A stretch of DNA of 64,000 nt. Source: Bidens hawaiensis (taxonomy: Eukaryota; Streptophyta; Magnoliopsida; Asterales; Asteraceae). This document shows, one piece after another, positions 11,384-23,289 of the stretch (the stretch's first letter is position 1; every line of letters starts with the position of its first letter). The DNA is taken from positions 310,001 to 374,000 of the forward strand of contig JAIQDT010001645.1 in NCBI GenBank assembly GCA_021521415.1, written 5' to 3'. The notes under the pieces were generated by a model. That model saw nothing but the letters and a program-made list of their open reading frames with translations, had not been told where the DNA came from and did not search any database. Position numbers and translations under genes: made by a program.

Positions 11384-12145
11384 TGTCACACCCCCATCTA
11401 AGGCCTAGGAGTATGACCCATAAGCTGGTATCGTAATTGTAAATAAATCGTAGTTACGTTTAGTTTGCGGAAGACTTATAAATTTTAAGGATCGAAATAT
11501 AATATTTACATAAAAGGCGGGATTATAAAATACCCGTTTGAGTTAACAAAAGATTACTTGTTTATGTTACAAAACCACCATATATTAAGTTTTACAAAAT
11601 AAAATCCGAGCCATCGGATATATAAGCACTTCGTTACTCCAAGTGCTAAACTTGTTCACTTGCAAAATGTAAGAAAATACGTTAGCAACGAATGCTGGTA
11701 AACACGTTGATGCATAAATACTTTCTTTTACTTTATTACCCCTCGAGACTACGCCTGCCTCGGCCCAACGTGGCTTAGGAATAAAAAAGTCAAATAACAC
11801 ATTATAAATTAGAGCCTCTACGCTAGGTCACCTCACAAACACCGCAACGTTTGACTTAGTTAAGTACCCGTAAATATACACAACGGTCGTACTCCCTGCA
11901 GAAGAGCGTCCTACGACCAAGGGTGGTGCGATCATGCCCATACATCGCATAGTACCACCTATGTAAGGATCCTGACATATGTATACCACAGCATGAGGGC
12001 TAGGTTCATACCCATGGTTATAACGGTTTTAGGAACACATAGTTCCTTGTAAACAATTTCATATAACAAGTTTGACTCATTTAAAAACAAGTTTAAAAGT
12101 TTGGGGGCGTATTCACCTTATCTCTTTAGGATCGGCTTCACTCAC

Positions 12146-14018
12146 TGATGTACATATAAATATACATCTTTTCGGCATCAAATAATCTCTAAAAAATGCA
12201 ATTTCTATCTAATAACATAGCATAAAAGACTACTTATTATAATAAAACATAATTTCATGTGAAACCAAGCCCCAAACAAAGAAACAAGCGAAAAGACGAA
12301 GAAAAACAGAAGAAAACACAAGAAAACGAAGAAACACGCCCCCATGCCTCAAGAAACACGCCCCCATGCTTCTAACATAAGAAAAGACACAATCTGGAAG
12401 CAAAAGCACGGGGCCGTGCTCATCACGCACGGGGCCGTGGACGAGAACACAGAAAAGACAAAAAGAATTGAGCACATGTCACTAAAAAAAGCACAGGCCG
12501 TGCTTATCACGCACGGGGCCGTGGACGAGAATACAGAAAAGACAAAAAGAATTGAGCACATGTCACTAAAAAACACGGGGCCGTGCTTACCAACCACGGG
12601 GCCGTTGCCACCTCACACAAAAGACAAAACAAATCTGGCACATGTCATAAAGTTACATGGGGCCGTGCTCATCATGCACGGGGCCGTGCCGCACCATCCA
12701 GATTGCCTATAAATAGTGGCTCATGTTGCATTCATTAAGTGTTCCTTGAAAAGAGTTCTATCCGGTTTTCACTTATAAAAACACACACTAACACTCACAT
12801 TGAAGATCTAGTGAAGAGTTTGAAGGCTTGGAGGTCATCATCATCAACCATCATCATCATCCATCATCACCATCATTAGGAAGGAAGATTCATCTACATT
12901 TGGTTAGATTGTTCAAGTTTAATCATGTATTTGTTATCATCATTCATCTTAATGTTTATCATCATGCTCATTATGAGCTAAACTCCTTTTACCATCTAAA
13001 ATTTATGAAAAAGCTTTGTTTTACTTGATGATTATATAAAACATGTGGGTTAGTCTAGTAAAGTACATGGTTATATTACAATTATCTTTTGATGAGAAAT
13101 GTTTCACCATCTTAAATCACTAATTCAAAGTTGGTGGTTGTCAATTCCATTGGCAATCGTTCATGATCGATTCATGTTCTTGAAAAATAGAAATACTTTG
13201 ATACATTATCGAAACATGGATCCTTATATTGTACTTAGAAATGATGAGATATAAGTTATGATGTATTTCTCTAAACCTTGGTAATCCAAAAATGGCTTTG
13301 CTTAGGATATCAAATTAGTTAAAGAAGTCATATGTTAAAGGAATGTGTAATTATAACCTACACAAATCAACAAAGGGGAGGTTGTGTGAGTTAACTACAA
13401 CCACCCGAAGTTGTTAGAATTGGTATTTGAGAAATCGAAGTCAATCCATATCTTTCTACTTTACAAAACTACTTGCCAACTTAAATTGACATTATTGAGG
13501 TGGCATGACATTAAGAAAGGATGGACTTTAAAATGCGCATGCTATCTCCTTAGTGCCAAAGATGCTCACTTAAGGTTTAAGGAGCTATCTATCATATATT
13601 ATTACGGCAAGTCTACCACATGTTTATATATCAATGATCAATGCTAAAATGGAGTGGATTCTTGATCTTAGATGGTAACCTTCGCATAATTGAACAACTT
13701 GTTTAGAATCTCTTGTCTTGGTCACCTATATATTATACATAAGTATTTATATTTTATAAAAAGTTCAAAAATTAACCCCAAAATGATTAAAACCTCCGAT
13801 TGAAGTAAAACAACGATTTATTATTAGAAACATTTGTGTCCACGGATCGATACTTGGTTCTTACCAATACTATTCTACATATACGATAGGTACACTTGCC
13901 TATTTTGTGTGTGTTTAGTATTTGTAGAAATCACTTTTATAAAGTTAAAACACGATCTTGTGCAAAAGCTAAATATCCAATCCATCATATTTTATACAAG
14001 CCGCGCACACGCACATCA
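12146..14018 (+). mobile_element. Solo LTR nested in the chromovirus LTR
   Basis: The insert begins TGATGTACAT and ends ACATCA, a perfect 6-bp terminal inverted repeat of TG..CA form. It is flanked by CTCAC at 12141-12145 and 14019-14023. The other chromovirus LTR preserves the empty site at about 21591-21605. It has a TATA box (TATAAATAG, 12708-12716) on the plus strand. About 300 bp upstream of that carry eight GGGGCCGTG-type motifs. No primer-binding site, no coding domains and no second LTR are present, so it is a solo LTR of a different family. Orientation is from the TATA box. Confidence 0.85.
12407..12690 (+). repeat. GGGGCCGTG repeat cluster upstream of the solo-LTR TATA box
   Basis: About eight copies of GCACGGGGCCGTG or close variants occur, many in a longer unit of roughly 85 bp that also contains GAACACAGAAAAGACAAAAA and GAGCACATGTCA. 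Each core is nearly palindromic. The cluster lies in the U3-like part of the LTR and ends just before TATAAATAG, so it may act as a promoter or enhancer array. An open frame across it (12344-12712) is a by-product of the repeats, not a gene. Confidence 0.65.
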
Positions 14019-15172
14019 CTCACCGTCCAAGGGTCTTTCCCTTTCTTTATCTCAAACCTATAATTACGAGTATAAATATTTGTTAGTCGGATACACGATC
14101 CGGCTTAAGACCTTTAGTCTTATATCTCAATTCTCGATTGAACCTTTAGTTCAATTCTTATTTACTTGAAAACCTCTTGTTTAAAAGTAAATTACAAACC
14201 TTTAGTTTATATGAAAACCCGACGTTTCTTCTTCTCTAAGAAACGTAATCTTTTCTTTTATTATTTAAGAATACTCTTTATTCATTAAATAATATTTTCA
14301 TAACAAATAATATAATCATATATACTTACACACATATATATGTATCACTATATTTAACAATCAAATTTTTATTCGTTTCTTTGTTATGTTTTATTTTCTC
14401 TTTTATCGAGGTATCGAGTATAACCTCGACTTAAGGCCGAAGCCTTGAATATAATATTGAATTCGATATTACGCCTAATCTTAGTGGCGTACCGAAATCC
14501 TAGGGACTTGAGCATCACTCCGACGCTGCTTTACTTTTCAATCGTCAAACGATTACACCAAACTTCAGTACTCGTCGACAGCTTACCGAGATTCATTGCC
14601 ATTTCAACAACACCTTCTTGGTATGTGGGTGGATGGTGGCACAACTTCTAAAGGAAACGCTGGTACACAAACGATGGACCGTGGCACAATTATTGAGGCA
14701 AATCGCTTATAGGTTTTAGAGAGAGGCTAGAGAGAGGTGAGAGAGCAGATGTGGGATGTGGAAATGATCTGCCCTTTGCTGCTATTTATAGGCCTCAAAT
14801 TGGTTCCCATCGCGGTACGCGATGGGTCCCTCAGCAGACCGATCGTGTACCGCGATATAGGTCTGCTGACGCACAGCGTAGACCTGCCACGTGTCGACAC
14901 GTGGCAGGAGCCGCTCCACGTGGCGGCAGTGTTGCCACGTGGTGACACGTGGCAGAACATAATGCCACCGTGTTCCAGGTGGCACACGTGTCACAAATTG
15001 TCAGACATCCCATCGCGGTACGCGATGGGAGTCTCTTCTGACTCATCGCGTAGCGCGATGGGTCAGGAAACCAGAATTTTCATTTTTAACCATTCAGTTT
15101 GGATTTTGGCAATTTTAGTCCCTAGACTTTGGAAAGTTGATACTTTGAACTCGAAATTTTTACGGTGTTACA

Positions 15173-15185
15173 TCCTCCCCACCTT
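15173..15185 (-). other. Polypurine tract of the chromovirus
   Basis: On the minus strand this reads AAGGTGGGGAGGA and abuts the 3' LTR start TGTAACACC. It is the expected plus-strand primer site and confirms the minus orientation. Confidence 0.75.
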
Positions 15186-15239
15186 GAAACAAATATCGTC
15201 CTCGAGATTGCTTTACAAGAATAGTTGGGGTATTTCTTT

Positions 15240-18200
15240 CTCATTTCTGATTCGAGTTCCCAAGTATATTCGGGCCCTCTACGCGAGTCCCATTTAACTT
15301 TCACAATTTTCAAAGTTCTTCTTTTCAATTTCTTTGTTTTCGAATCTTCAATTTTAGTTGGACGTTCAATAAATTTTAAGTTCTCGTTAATTTCAACGCC
15401 TTTTAATGGCATAGCCAAAGATTCATCAGTCAAAACACTTATGCATATTCGAAACACGGAATACATCATGTATTCCTTGCATTTCCTCGGGCAATCACAA
15501 ACAGTATGCAACATTGCCGATTCGTTCGAGTACCTCAAAAGGTCCAACGAATCGAGGACTCAATTTTCCTTTCTTACCGAAGCGAATAACGCCTTTCCAA
15601 GGCGAGACTTTCAAAAGAACTTTGTCATCGACATTGAATTCTAATGGCTTACAGCGGACATCGACATAACTCTTTTAACGATCGCGCGCCGTTTTAAGTC
15701 GTTCTCGAATTTGAAGAATTTTGTCGGTTGTTTCTTGGACAATCTCGGGTCCAGACAATTGATTATCTCCGGTTTCAGACCAACACACGGGCGTCCTACA
15801 CTTTCGACCATATAATGCCTCGAATGGTGCGGTTTGAATACTTGCGTGATAACTATTGTTATACGAGAATTCCATTAGGGGTAAATGGTCATCCCAACTT
15901 CCACCTAAGTCGATCACACAAGCGCAGAGCATATCTTCCAACGTTTGAATCGTTCTTTCACTTTGCCCATCGGTTTGCGGATGATAGGCAGTGCTCAGGT
16001 TTAACTTCTTACCAAGAGCTTGTTGGAATCTTTTCCAGAAATGAGACGTAAAACGACTGTCTCGATCAGATATTATAGATAACGGTACTCCATGCAAAGC
16101 GACAATGATGTTTACATAAATACGCGCTAGTCTATCCATTGAGTACGACTCATTGATGGGTATGAAGTGTGCAGACTTCGTTAAGCGATCCACAATTACC
16201 CATATTGCATTATGTTGTCGAGTCGTCATCGGGAGTTTGGTAATGAAGTCCATAGTGATTAACTCCCACTTCCAAACGGGAAGTTCGGGTTGCTGAAGCA
16301 ATCCCGAAGGCTTTTGGTGTTCAGCCTTAACTTTTAAACAAGTTAAATATTTCGCAACATGCGAAGTGACATCCCTTTTCATCCCATTCCACCAATAATT
16401 TGCTTTAAGATTGTGATATATCTTATCGCTTCCGGGATGCATCATGTAGTTAGACTTGTGAGCTTCGCTCAAAATTTTCTCACGCAAACCTCCAACGATT
16501 GGTACCCAAATCCGGTTTCCCATTCTGAGGATACCATCATTACCTTTGACTAACAAGTCAATGGTGCCATTACGCTTTTCGTCAGATATTTGGTTTTCAT
16601 TAACAGCTTGAGTTTGAGCTAACTTGATTTACTTGATAAGATCAATTTGGAGCTCAAAACGCAACGCTTGAACTCTTTTTGGTTTCTCGTGTTCTATACA
16701 ACTTAAGGCATCGGCTACAACGTTAGCCTTGCCTTCATGATAAACAATCTCTCAATCATAGTCGTTGATCGTTTCCATCCATCGCCGTTGGCGCATGTTG
16801 AGCTCTTTTTGATCAAAGATATGTTTCAAGCTCTTATGATCAGTGTACACGGTGAATCTTACTCCATAGAGATATTACCTCCATATCTTAAGCGCAAAGA
16901 TTATGGCACCTAACTCTAGATCGTGAGTCATGTAGTTATTTTCGTATACTTTGAGTTAACGAGAGGCTTAAGCGATTACTTTCTTTCGTTGCATAAGTAC
17001 GCAACCTAAACCCGAGTGAGATGCGTCACTAAATACCACAAAATCCTCAGTACCTTCTGGCAAAGGAAAGATAGGTGCTTGAGTGAGATTTTGTTTAAGT
17101 ATATCGAATGCCTCTTGTTGCTTCGTTCCCCATTCATACTTGATGTTCTTACGAGTCAAAGAAGTTAGAGGAACGGCGATTAGAGAAAAGTTCTCGATGA
17201 ATCTATGGTAGTAGCCAGCCAAACCTAAGAAATTTCGGATTTCGGTTGGAGTCTTCGGGACCTCCCACTTAGAGATAGCTTCAATCTTAGCAGGGTCCAC
17301 TTGAATATCGTTAACATTAATGACGTGACCAAGAAATTGCACCTCGTGCAACCAGAACTTGCATTTCGAGAACTTGGCGTACAACTTTTCGGTTCTAAGA
17401 ATTTCAAGCAATGTTTAGAGGTGATCTTCATGATCAGCCTTTGACTTAGAATAAATAAGTATGTCGTCGATGAAGACGATAACAAATTTATTCAAATAAG
17501 GCTTACAGATTCGATTCATCATGTCCATGAACGCAGCTGGAGCATTAGTAAGTCTAAACGGCATAACCGTGAGCTCATAATGTCCATACCTTGTTCGAAA
17601 AGCAGTCTTTGGAATGTCTTCGGATTGAACCTTGAGTTGGTGATAGCCAGAACGAAGATCGATTTTAGAAAAATAGCTAGCACCTTGAAGTTGGTCGAAA
17701 AGATCATCAATACGAGGGAGTGGATATCGGTTTTTGATTGTGACTTTGTTCAACGCACGATAATCAAAACACATTCTCATGGAACCATCATTCTTCTTGA
17801 CGAATAGAATTGGCACTCCCCAAGGCGACGAACTCGGTTGAATAAAACCTTTCTCTAAAAGCTCATCGAGCTGTTTCTTCAACTCCTTCATTTCAGTTGG
17901 CGCTAAACGATACAGAGATTTGGCAATCGGAGCAGTACCAGGAATAATATCAATCCTAAACTCTACTTCACGATCGGGAGGAATACCAGGAAGTTCATCA
18001 GGAAAGACGTCAGAAAAGTCAGAAACATAGGAACGTCTTTGATTTCTTTTGGCTTGGATTCTTCAGTGACATAGGCCATGAATGCGAGGCATCCTTGATT
18101 CAAACATTTGTTAGCCCTAATCATGGAGATTATGCTAACTTGGCCAGCTTTTTATCCCCTTCAATTCGAATCGTTCGTTTATCAGGGGCTTGAAGTTCAA

Positions 18201-19287
18201 TAGTTTTGCTATTGCAGATGATACGGGCATGGTTATCGGATAACCAATCCGTACCAAGTACAATATCAAAACCAGCTAGACTCATGGGTAACAAACAAAT
18301 AGGTAGAATATAACCAGCTAAAAGTATTTTTTCGGTTTTCAAGGGCTTCGGAGATGTTAACGATTTCGCTACTAGCAGTCTCGATGCTTAGAGTTTTATC
18401 TAATTTAGTTAATAGTTCGTTTAATAGACTACAGAAACTATAGTCTATAAAACTCAAATTGGCACCCGAATCAAACAAAACTCTAGCATAGGTGTCGTTG
18501 ACTAGAAACGTACCGGTGATGGTTTCCGGCACATCAGCGGCCCTTTTTGTGTCGAGTACAAAGACTCGAGCGTTTCCTTTCTTGTTTTGGCCACTTCCAC
18601 CCGCACCACCAGCAGCAGGTTTATTCTTGGGGCACTCAAAACTTAAATGGCCCATTTCCTTACAATTAAAGCAAGTCATCTTCTTCTTCCAACAGTTAGC
18701 AGCATCATGTCCCGTACGATTACAGGACTCACAGACTTTAGGAGACGGGGCAAAGTTGCATCGGCCCTTGTGGTACCTCCTACAAGTCTTGCATGGCGTA
18801 GAGTTGTTTCGGTTTACGCCCTTGCCTCTAAAGTTGGAATTTCCACCAGTCTTTCCTTGAGCAGCCGTTGGTGTCACCTTTTTATCCTCCTCTTTATTGC
18901 GGACCATGCCGCCCATCAAATAACCGGCCAAATCCATAACAGAGTCAGCGGTTTGAGGTAGGTGAGACCTCACCATGTCACGGATTGCCTAATACCTTCG
19001 TCGGCATTAGACCCATGATCGCTTTCTTCATCACGGAATGGTTTAGGGCGAGATTTAATGGATTTAGAAGGGTGAACGGAAGGGTTAACAGTTCGGGAAT
19101 GTCTAGATTGTCGAGATTGAGATCTAAACGCGGATTCTTCCCTAATTGCATCTTTAATCATCTTTTGGATTCTATTCATGTATTTCTCAGGAATTTCTTC
19201 CTCTCGCTCGTTCTCAGGGCCTTTCCCCATATCTCTCTTTTCTTTTTCTTTTGGAGCGTTCTCGTTGTTGTTACTTTGTTCAGACAT
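15240..19287 (-). pseudogene. Chromovirus gag-pol, broken
   Basis: Read on the minus strand. The gag N-terminus (19287-18970) is joined near 18985 to the gag C-terminus, so the central capsid region is missing. Two zinc knuckles follow (CESCNRTGHDAANC and CFNCKEMGHLSFEC). The protease has VLFDSGA (about 18450). RT (17891-17415) carries [17 protein letters not shown] and [10 protein letters not shown], with a TAA at about 17414. RNase H starts around [12 protein letters not shown] (about 17020). Integrase (16556-15675) keeps the DDE residues ([20 protein letters not shown]) but reads YLTC where the zinc pair CLTC is expected. A chromodomain-like tail (VKVKWDSRRGPEYTWE) lies near 15305-15240 in another frame. 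Several further stops and shifts (near 18340, 16630, 15670) rule out a functional polyprotein. Confidence 0.9.
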
Positions 19288-19710
19288 ACTTTACTTTTTC
19301 TTTTTAATTTTGTCTGAAATTTTAACAACATTTCTTATTTTAAACACACGTTTTATTTCATATATACATATCATAAAAGGATATGTATATTTTATATTAC
19401 ACACATATATATCGTTTCAACGATATATATATAACTCGTCCTATCATTATAACGTTTCAAACGTTCTTTATTTATACACATAGCATACAGAACTATTTTA
19501 CACACAGTCTTCACATAACCACTATCTTCAGTTCCTCAAGAACTTCTTCACAACTTTCGATATTTTGTTGCACTTACGAAGGATTGTTTCTCCAACTTTC
19601 TTCTTTTTCTTCTCTTCCTCGTCTACCTTCTTCCTCCAGTCATCGGTTTCGTGCAATGCGCAATACAGGTGTTCTTCATATGATTGTGGGATTATGTTGG
19701 GGTATCCATA

Positions 19711-20683
19711 CTACGGAGGTGGGTCACGGTAACCCAGAGTCACCATCTCGTAATGATTCCTCGGCTCTGGATACGGAACATAGTCCATATCGGATGAAAG
19801 GTAGAGATAGGTCTTGGCAGCTTGATTCTGCTCGCGGATCTCATCGGCTTGCTCTTGGATTGTCGGAATCCTTCCTTGAAATGGTGGGAAGCTTGATGAA
19901 GCTTGGTTCCTTAGTTTCTCAAGGTGTTGAACATACGGGTCAACAGAACCATAGCTTGGTTGGTGGGAAGTGAGTGATCCTTCCATTGAACTTGACATCT
20001 CGTTGGGATTTTCAGGATGCTCTTCTTCCGTTTCTTCCTAAATTTCTTCCTCATGGTCCTCTTCTTCTTCAGGATCCTCTTCTTCGGATTCCTCCTCTTC
20101 TTCTGGTTCCTCTTCTTCCGGTTCATCTTCCTCCATGGGTTGTGTGGTTTCATTGTTTATTGGTATCATCTGAAAAGTCTCAGTGGGCATCATAACCCTC
20201 ATCTTGGGTCTATGGGATGGTCCTTCATGATTGGTTGGTTGGGAGTTGACTTCATTGAAAGTGGAGCTTCCGGCACGCCACTCTTGCTGTTCGGAGAGAT
20301 ATTTCATCCACTCGGAGGATGGTTGAGAGTTTGGTAAGTATCCGGCTGGATAACATTGTGGTATCTCCAAGGGTTGGTAAGTGGGAATCCCCGATGGTTG
20401 GTATGTCGGTTTTTTCAGAAGGTTGATACATTGGTAGGGTTGGTGGATGGTAGCTTGAGTGTCTTGGTGGTTTAATTCCTTGCTTTGGTGGACTATCGGG
20501 AACATCTATCGGATAGTGTCGACTTCCGGGGTAGTACACGGGTTTGGACAAGTCGTGTTCCACATCTTGGTTGAAGTACGCCTCATAATATCCATCACTC
20601 ATGTTGTCTTCGAGGTAAGGTTCAGCAATTCCGGCCTCTTTTGCCTTGCGTACAAATTCTTCGATATGAGCTTTGAACGACAT
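19711..20683 (-). pseudogene. Extra ORF between 5' LTR and gag of the chromovirus
   Basis: On the minus strand, a reading frame opens at 20683 (MSFKAHIEEFVRKAKEAGIA) 160 bp after the LTR and continues, with a frame change near 20415 and another near 20040, to 19711. The composite protein would be about 320 aa: a short helical N-terminus, a Pro/Tyr-rich middle with repeated QPS/YQP motifs, a run of some 40 mostly acidic residues (EEEEPEEEEE type), then a segment with YVQHLEKLRNQ and IQEQADEIREQNQAA. It matches none of the usual gag-pol domains. About 420 AT-rich bp separate it from gag. Function unknown; the shared strand and codon-like structure say it was a real gene of the element. Confidence 0.6.
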
Positions 20684-20827
20684 CTAATATTATGGGTGGT
20701 TTAGAATGTAGAGTGGGAAAGAAAGGTTACCAACCTATCTTATCCCTAAAACACATAATCAATTATTTCCTATACTTGGATCAAAGCTTGGGTATTGTTT
20801 TATGATACCCAATTCGCTAAGATCGAT

Positions 20828-20840
20828 GGCTCTGATACCA
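20828..20840 (-). other. Primer-binding site (initiator tRNA-Met) of the chromovirus
   Basis: On the minus strand this reads TGGTATCAGAGCC, the standard plant tRNA-iMet primer site, three bases inside the 5' LTR boundary. It fixes the element's orientation and LTR end. Confidence 0.9.
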
Positions 20841-20843
20841 ACC

Positions 20844-22750
20844 TGTCACACCCCCATCTAAGGCCTAGGAGTATGACCCATAAGTTGGTATCGTAATTGT
20901 AAATAAATCAGAGTTACGTTTAGTTTGCGGAAGACTTGTAAATTTTAAGAATCGAAATATAATATTTACATAAAAGGCGGGATTATAAAATACCCGTTTG
21001 AGTTAACAAAAGATTACTTGTTTATGTTACAAAACCACCATATATTAAGTTTTACAAAATAAAATCCGAGCCATCGGATATATAAGCACTTCGTTACTCC
21101 AAGTGCTAAACTTGTTCACCTGCAAAATGTAAGAAAATACGTCAGCAACGAATGCTGGTGAACACGCTGACGCATAAATACTTTCTTTTACTTTATTACC
21201 GCTCGAGACTACGCCTGCCTCGGCCCAACGTGGCTTAGGAATAACAAAGTCAAATAACACATTATAAACTAGAGCCTCTACACTGGTCACCTCACAAACA
21301 CCGCATCGTTTGACTTAGTTAAGTACCCGTAAATATACACAACGGTCGTACTCCCTGCAGAAGAGCGTCCTACGACCAAAGGTGGTGCGATCATGCCCAT
21401 ACATCGCATAGTACCACCTATGTAAGGATCCAGACATATGTATACCACTGCCTGAGGGCTAGGTTCATACCCATAGAACGGTTTTAGAAACACATAGTTC
21501 CTTGTAAACAATTTCATATAAAAAGTTTGACTCATTTGAAAACAAGTTTAAAAGTTTGGGGGCGTATTCACCTTATCTCTTTAGGATCGGCTTCACTCAC
21601 CGTCCAAGGGTCTTTCCCTTTCTTTATCTCGAACCTATAGTTACGAGTATAAATATTTGTTAGTCGGATACACAATCCGGCTTAAGACCTTTAGTCTTAT
21701 ATCTTAATCCTCGATTGAACCTTTAGTTCAATTCTTATTTACTAGAAAACCCTCTTGTTTAAAAGTAAATTATAAACCTTTAGTTTATATGAAAACCCGA
21801 CGTTTCTTCTTCTCTAAGAAACGTAATCTTTTCTTTTATTATTTAAGAATACTCTTTATTCATTAAATAATATTTTCATAACAAAGAATATAATCATATA
21901 TACTTACACACATATATATGTATCACAATATTTAACAATCAAATTTTCATTGTTTCTTTGTTATGTTTTCTTTTCTCTTTTATCGAGGTATCGAGTATAA
22001 CCTCAACTTAAGGCCAAAGCCTTGAATATAATATTGAATTCGATATTACGCCTAATCTTAGTGGCGTACCGAAATCCTAGGGACTTGAGCAGCACTCCGA
22101 TGCCGCTTTACTTCTCGATCGTCAAACGATTACACCAAACTTCAGTACTCGTCGACACGCTTACCGAGATTCATTGCCATTTCAACAACACCTTCTTGGT
22201 ATTTGGGTGGAGGGTGGCACAACGTCTAAAGGAAACGTTGGTACACAAACGATTGAACGTGGCACGCTTATCGAGGCAAATCGCTTATAGGTTTTAGAGA
22301 GAGGCTAGAGAGAAGTGAGAGAGCAGATGTGGGATGTGGAAATGATCTGTCCTTGGCCGCTATTTATAGGCCTCAAATTGGTTCCCATCGCGGTACGCGA
22401 TGGGTCCCTCAGCAGACCTATCGCGTACCGCGATATAGGTCTGCCGACGCACAGCGTAGACCTGCCACTTGTCGACACGAGGCAGGAGCTGCTCCACGTG
22501 GCGGCAGTGTTGCTACGTGGTGACACGTGGCAGCACATAGTGCCACCGTGTGCCACGTGGCACACGTGTCACAAATTGTCAGACATCCCATCGCGGTACG
22601 CGATGGGAGTCTTTTCTGACTCATCGCGTAGCACGATGGGTCAAGAAACCATAATTTTCATTTTTAACCCTCCAGTTTGGATTTTGGCAATTTTAGTCCC
22701 TAGACTTTGGAAAGTTGATATTTTGAACTCGAAATTTTTACGGTGTTACA
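20844..22750 (-). repeat. 5' LTR of the chromovirus
   Basis: A 1,907-bp LTR, closely similar to the left LTR once its nested insertion is removed, with scattered substitutions and small indels. It carries the minus-strand TATA box at 22360-22368 and the palindrome cluster at about 22380-22640. The left LTR's insertion site is empty here (CTCAC followed by CGTCC), which proves the nested insertion came later. Confidence 0.9.
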
Positions 22751-22755
22751 GTCGT

Positions 22756-23289
22756 CGATAGCCCCGTTAATTAAAAAAAAAAGACCTACCGGTTGCTGCT
22801 TGCCCCGCATTGTGAAAATAAAATCGGCACTCATAAAATGAAGAAATGGAAGCCAAAAATGAAGAAATGAAGGCCCGTCGAGTCAAATAAAATTTGAAGA
22901 AGAGACCCACCATTTTAATAGTCCCACGAGTCCCTACTAGGCGTAGTATTAAAATATCCAAAAAATATTTAGTTATTTATTATTTTTTTCTTACTATCGT
23001 GGGCTCTTATACACATTGTTCAAATAAAGTGAAAATTTTTGAAAATGCGAAGATTTAGCTATTGTTCATAATTTTGAGGGTCGATTGATATATCAAGCTT
23101 CTTAGTCATCTCATGAGTCGTCGATAGCCCCGTTAATTAAAAACAAAGACCTACCGGTTGTTGCTTGCTCCGCATAGTGAAAATAAAATCGGTACTCATA
23201 ATTGAAGAAACGGAAGCCAAAAATAAAGAAATGAAGACCCGTCGAGTAAATGAAGACTAGAATGATTGACTCGACCCCTTAATCAAACC
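22756..23289 (+). repeat. 365-bp tandem repeat, rest of unit B and partial unit C
   Basis: Unit B continues to 23046 and unit C starts at GCGAAGATTTAGC (23047), losing similarity after about 23289. Unit C contains the intact junction CATGAGTCGTCGATAGCCCC, which equals the uninterrupted target site of the gypsy element. Confidence 0.75.

Larger units (their letters stand above)
11384..15172 (-). repeat. 3' LTR of the chromovirus, enlarged by a nested solo LTR
   Basis: It matches the other LTR (20844-22750) over its whole length except for a 1,878-bp insertion (12146-14023 including one TSD copy). Without it the LTR would be 1,911 bp against 1,907 bp. Minus-strand ends are TGTAACACC and GGTGTGACA. 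A TATA box (TATAAATAG on the minus strand) lies at 14782-14790, just downstream, in transcription sense, of a cluster of palindromes (14801-15061). Confidence 0.9.
11384..22750 (-). mobile_element. Ty3/gypsy chromovirus (Tekay-like), degraded, 11.4 kb
   Basis: The complete element lies on the minus strand. Its ends are TG..CA, flanked by the exact 5-bp duplication GTCGT at 11379-11383 and 22751-22755. In transcription order: 5' LTR 20844-22750, PBS 20828-20840, an extra ORF (about 20683-19711), gag-pol (19287 to about 15240), polypurine tract 15173-15185, 3' LTR 11384-15172. The coding region has stops, frameshifts and a gag deletion, so it is non-autonomous. The order protease, RT, RNase H, integrase plus a chromodomain-like tail places it among chromoviruses; the Tekay assignment comes from overall style. 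It interrupts a 365-bp tandem repeat. Confidence 0.9.

Noticed and set aside
12344..12712. 122-codon plus-strand frame and its minus-strand shadow
   Set aside because: Produced by the repeated GGGGCCGTG unit in the solo LTR; no protein motif.
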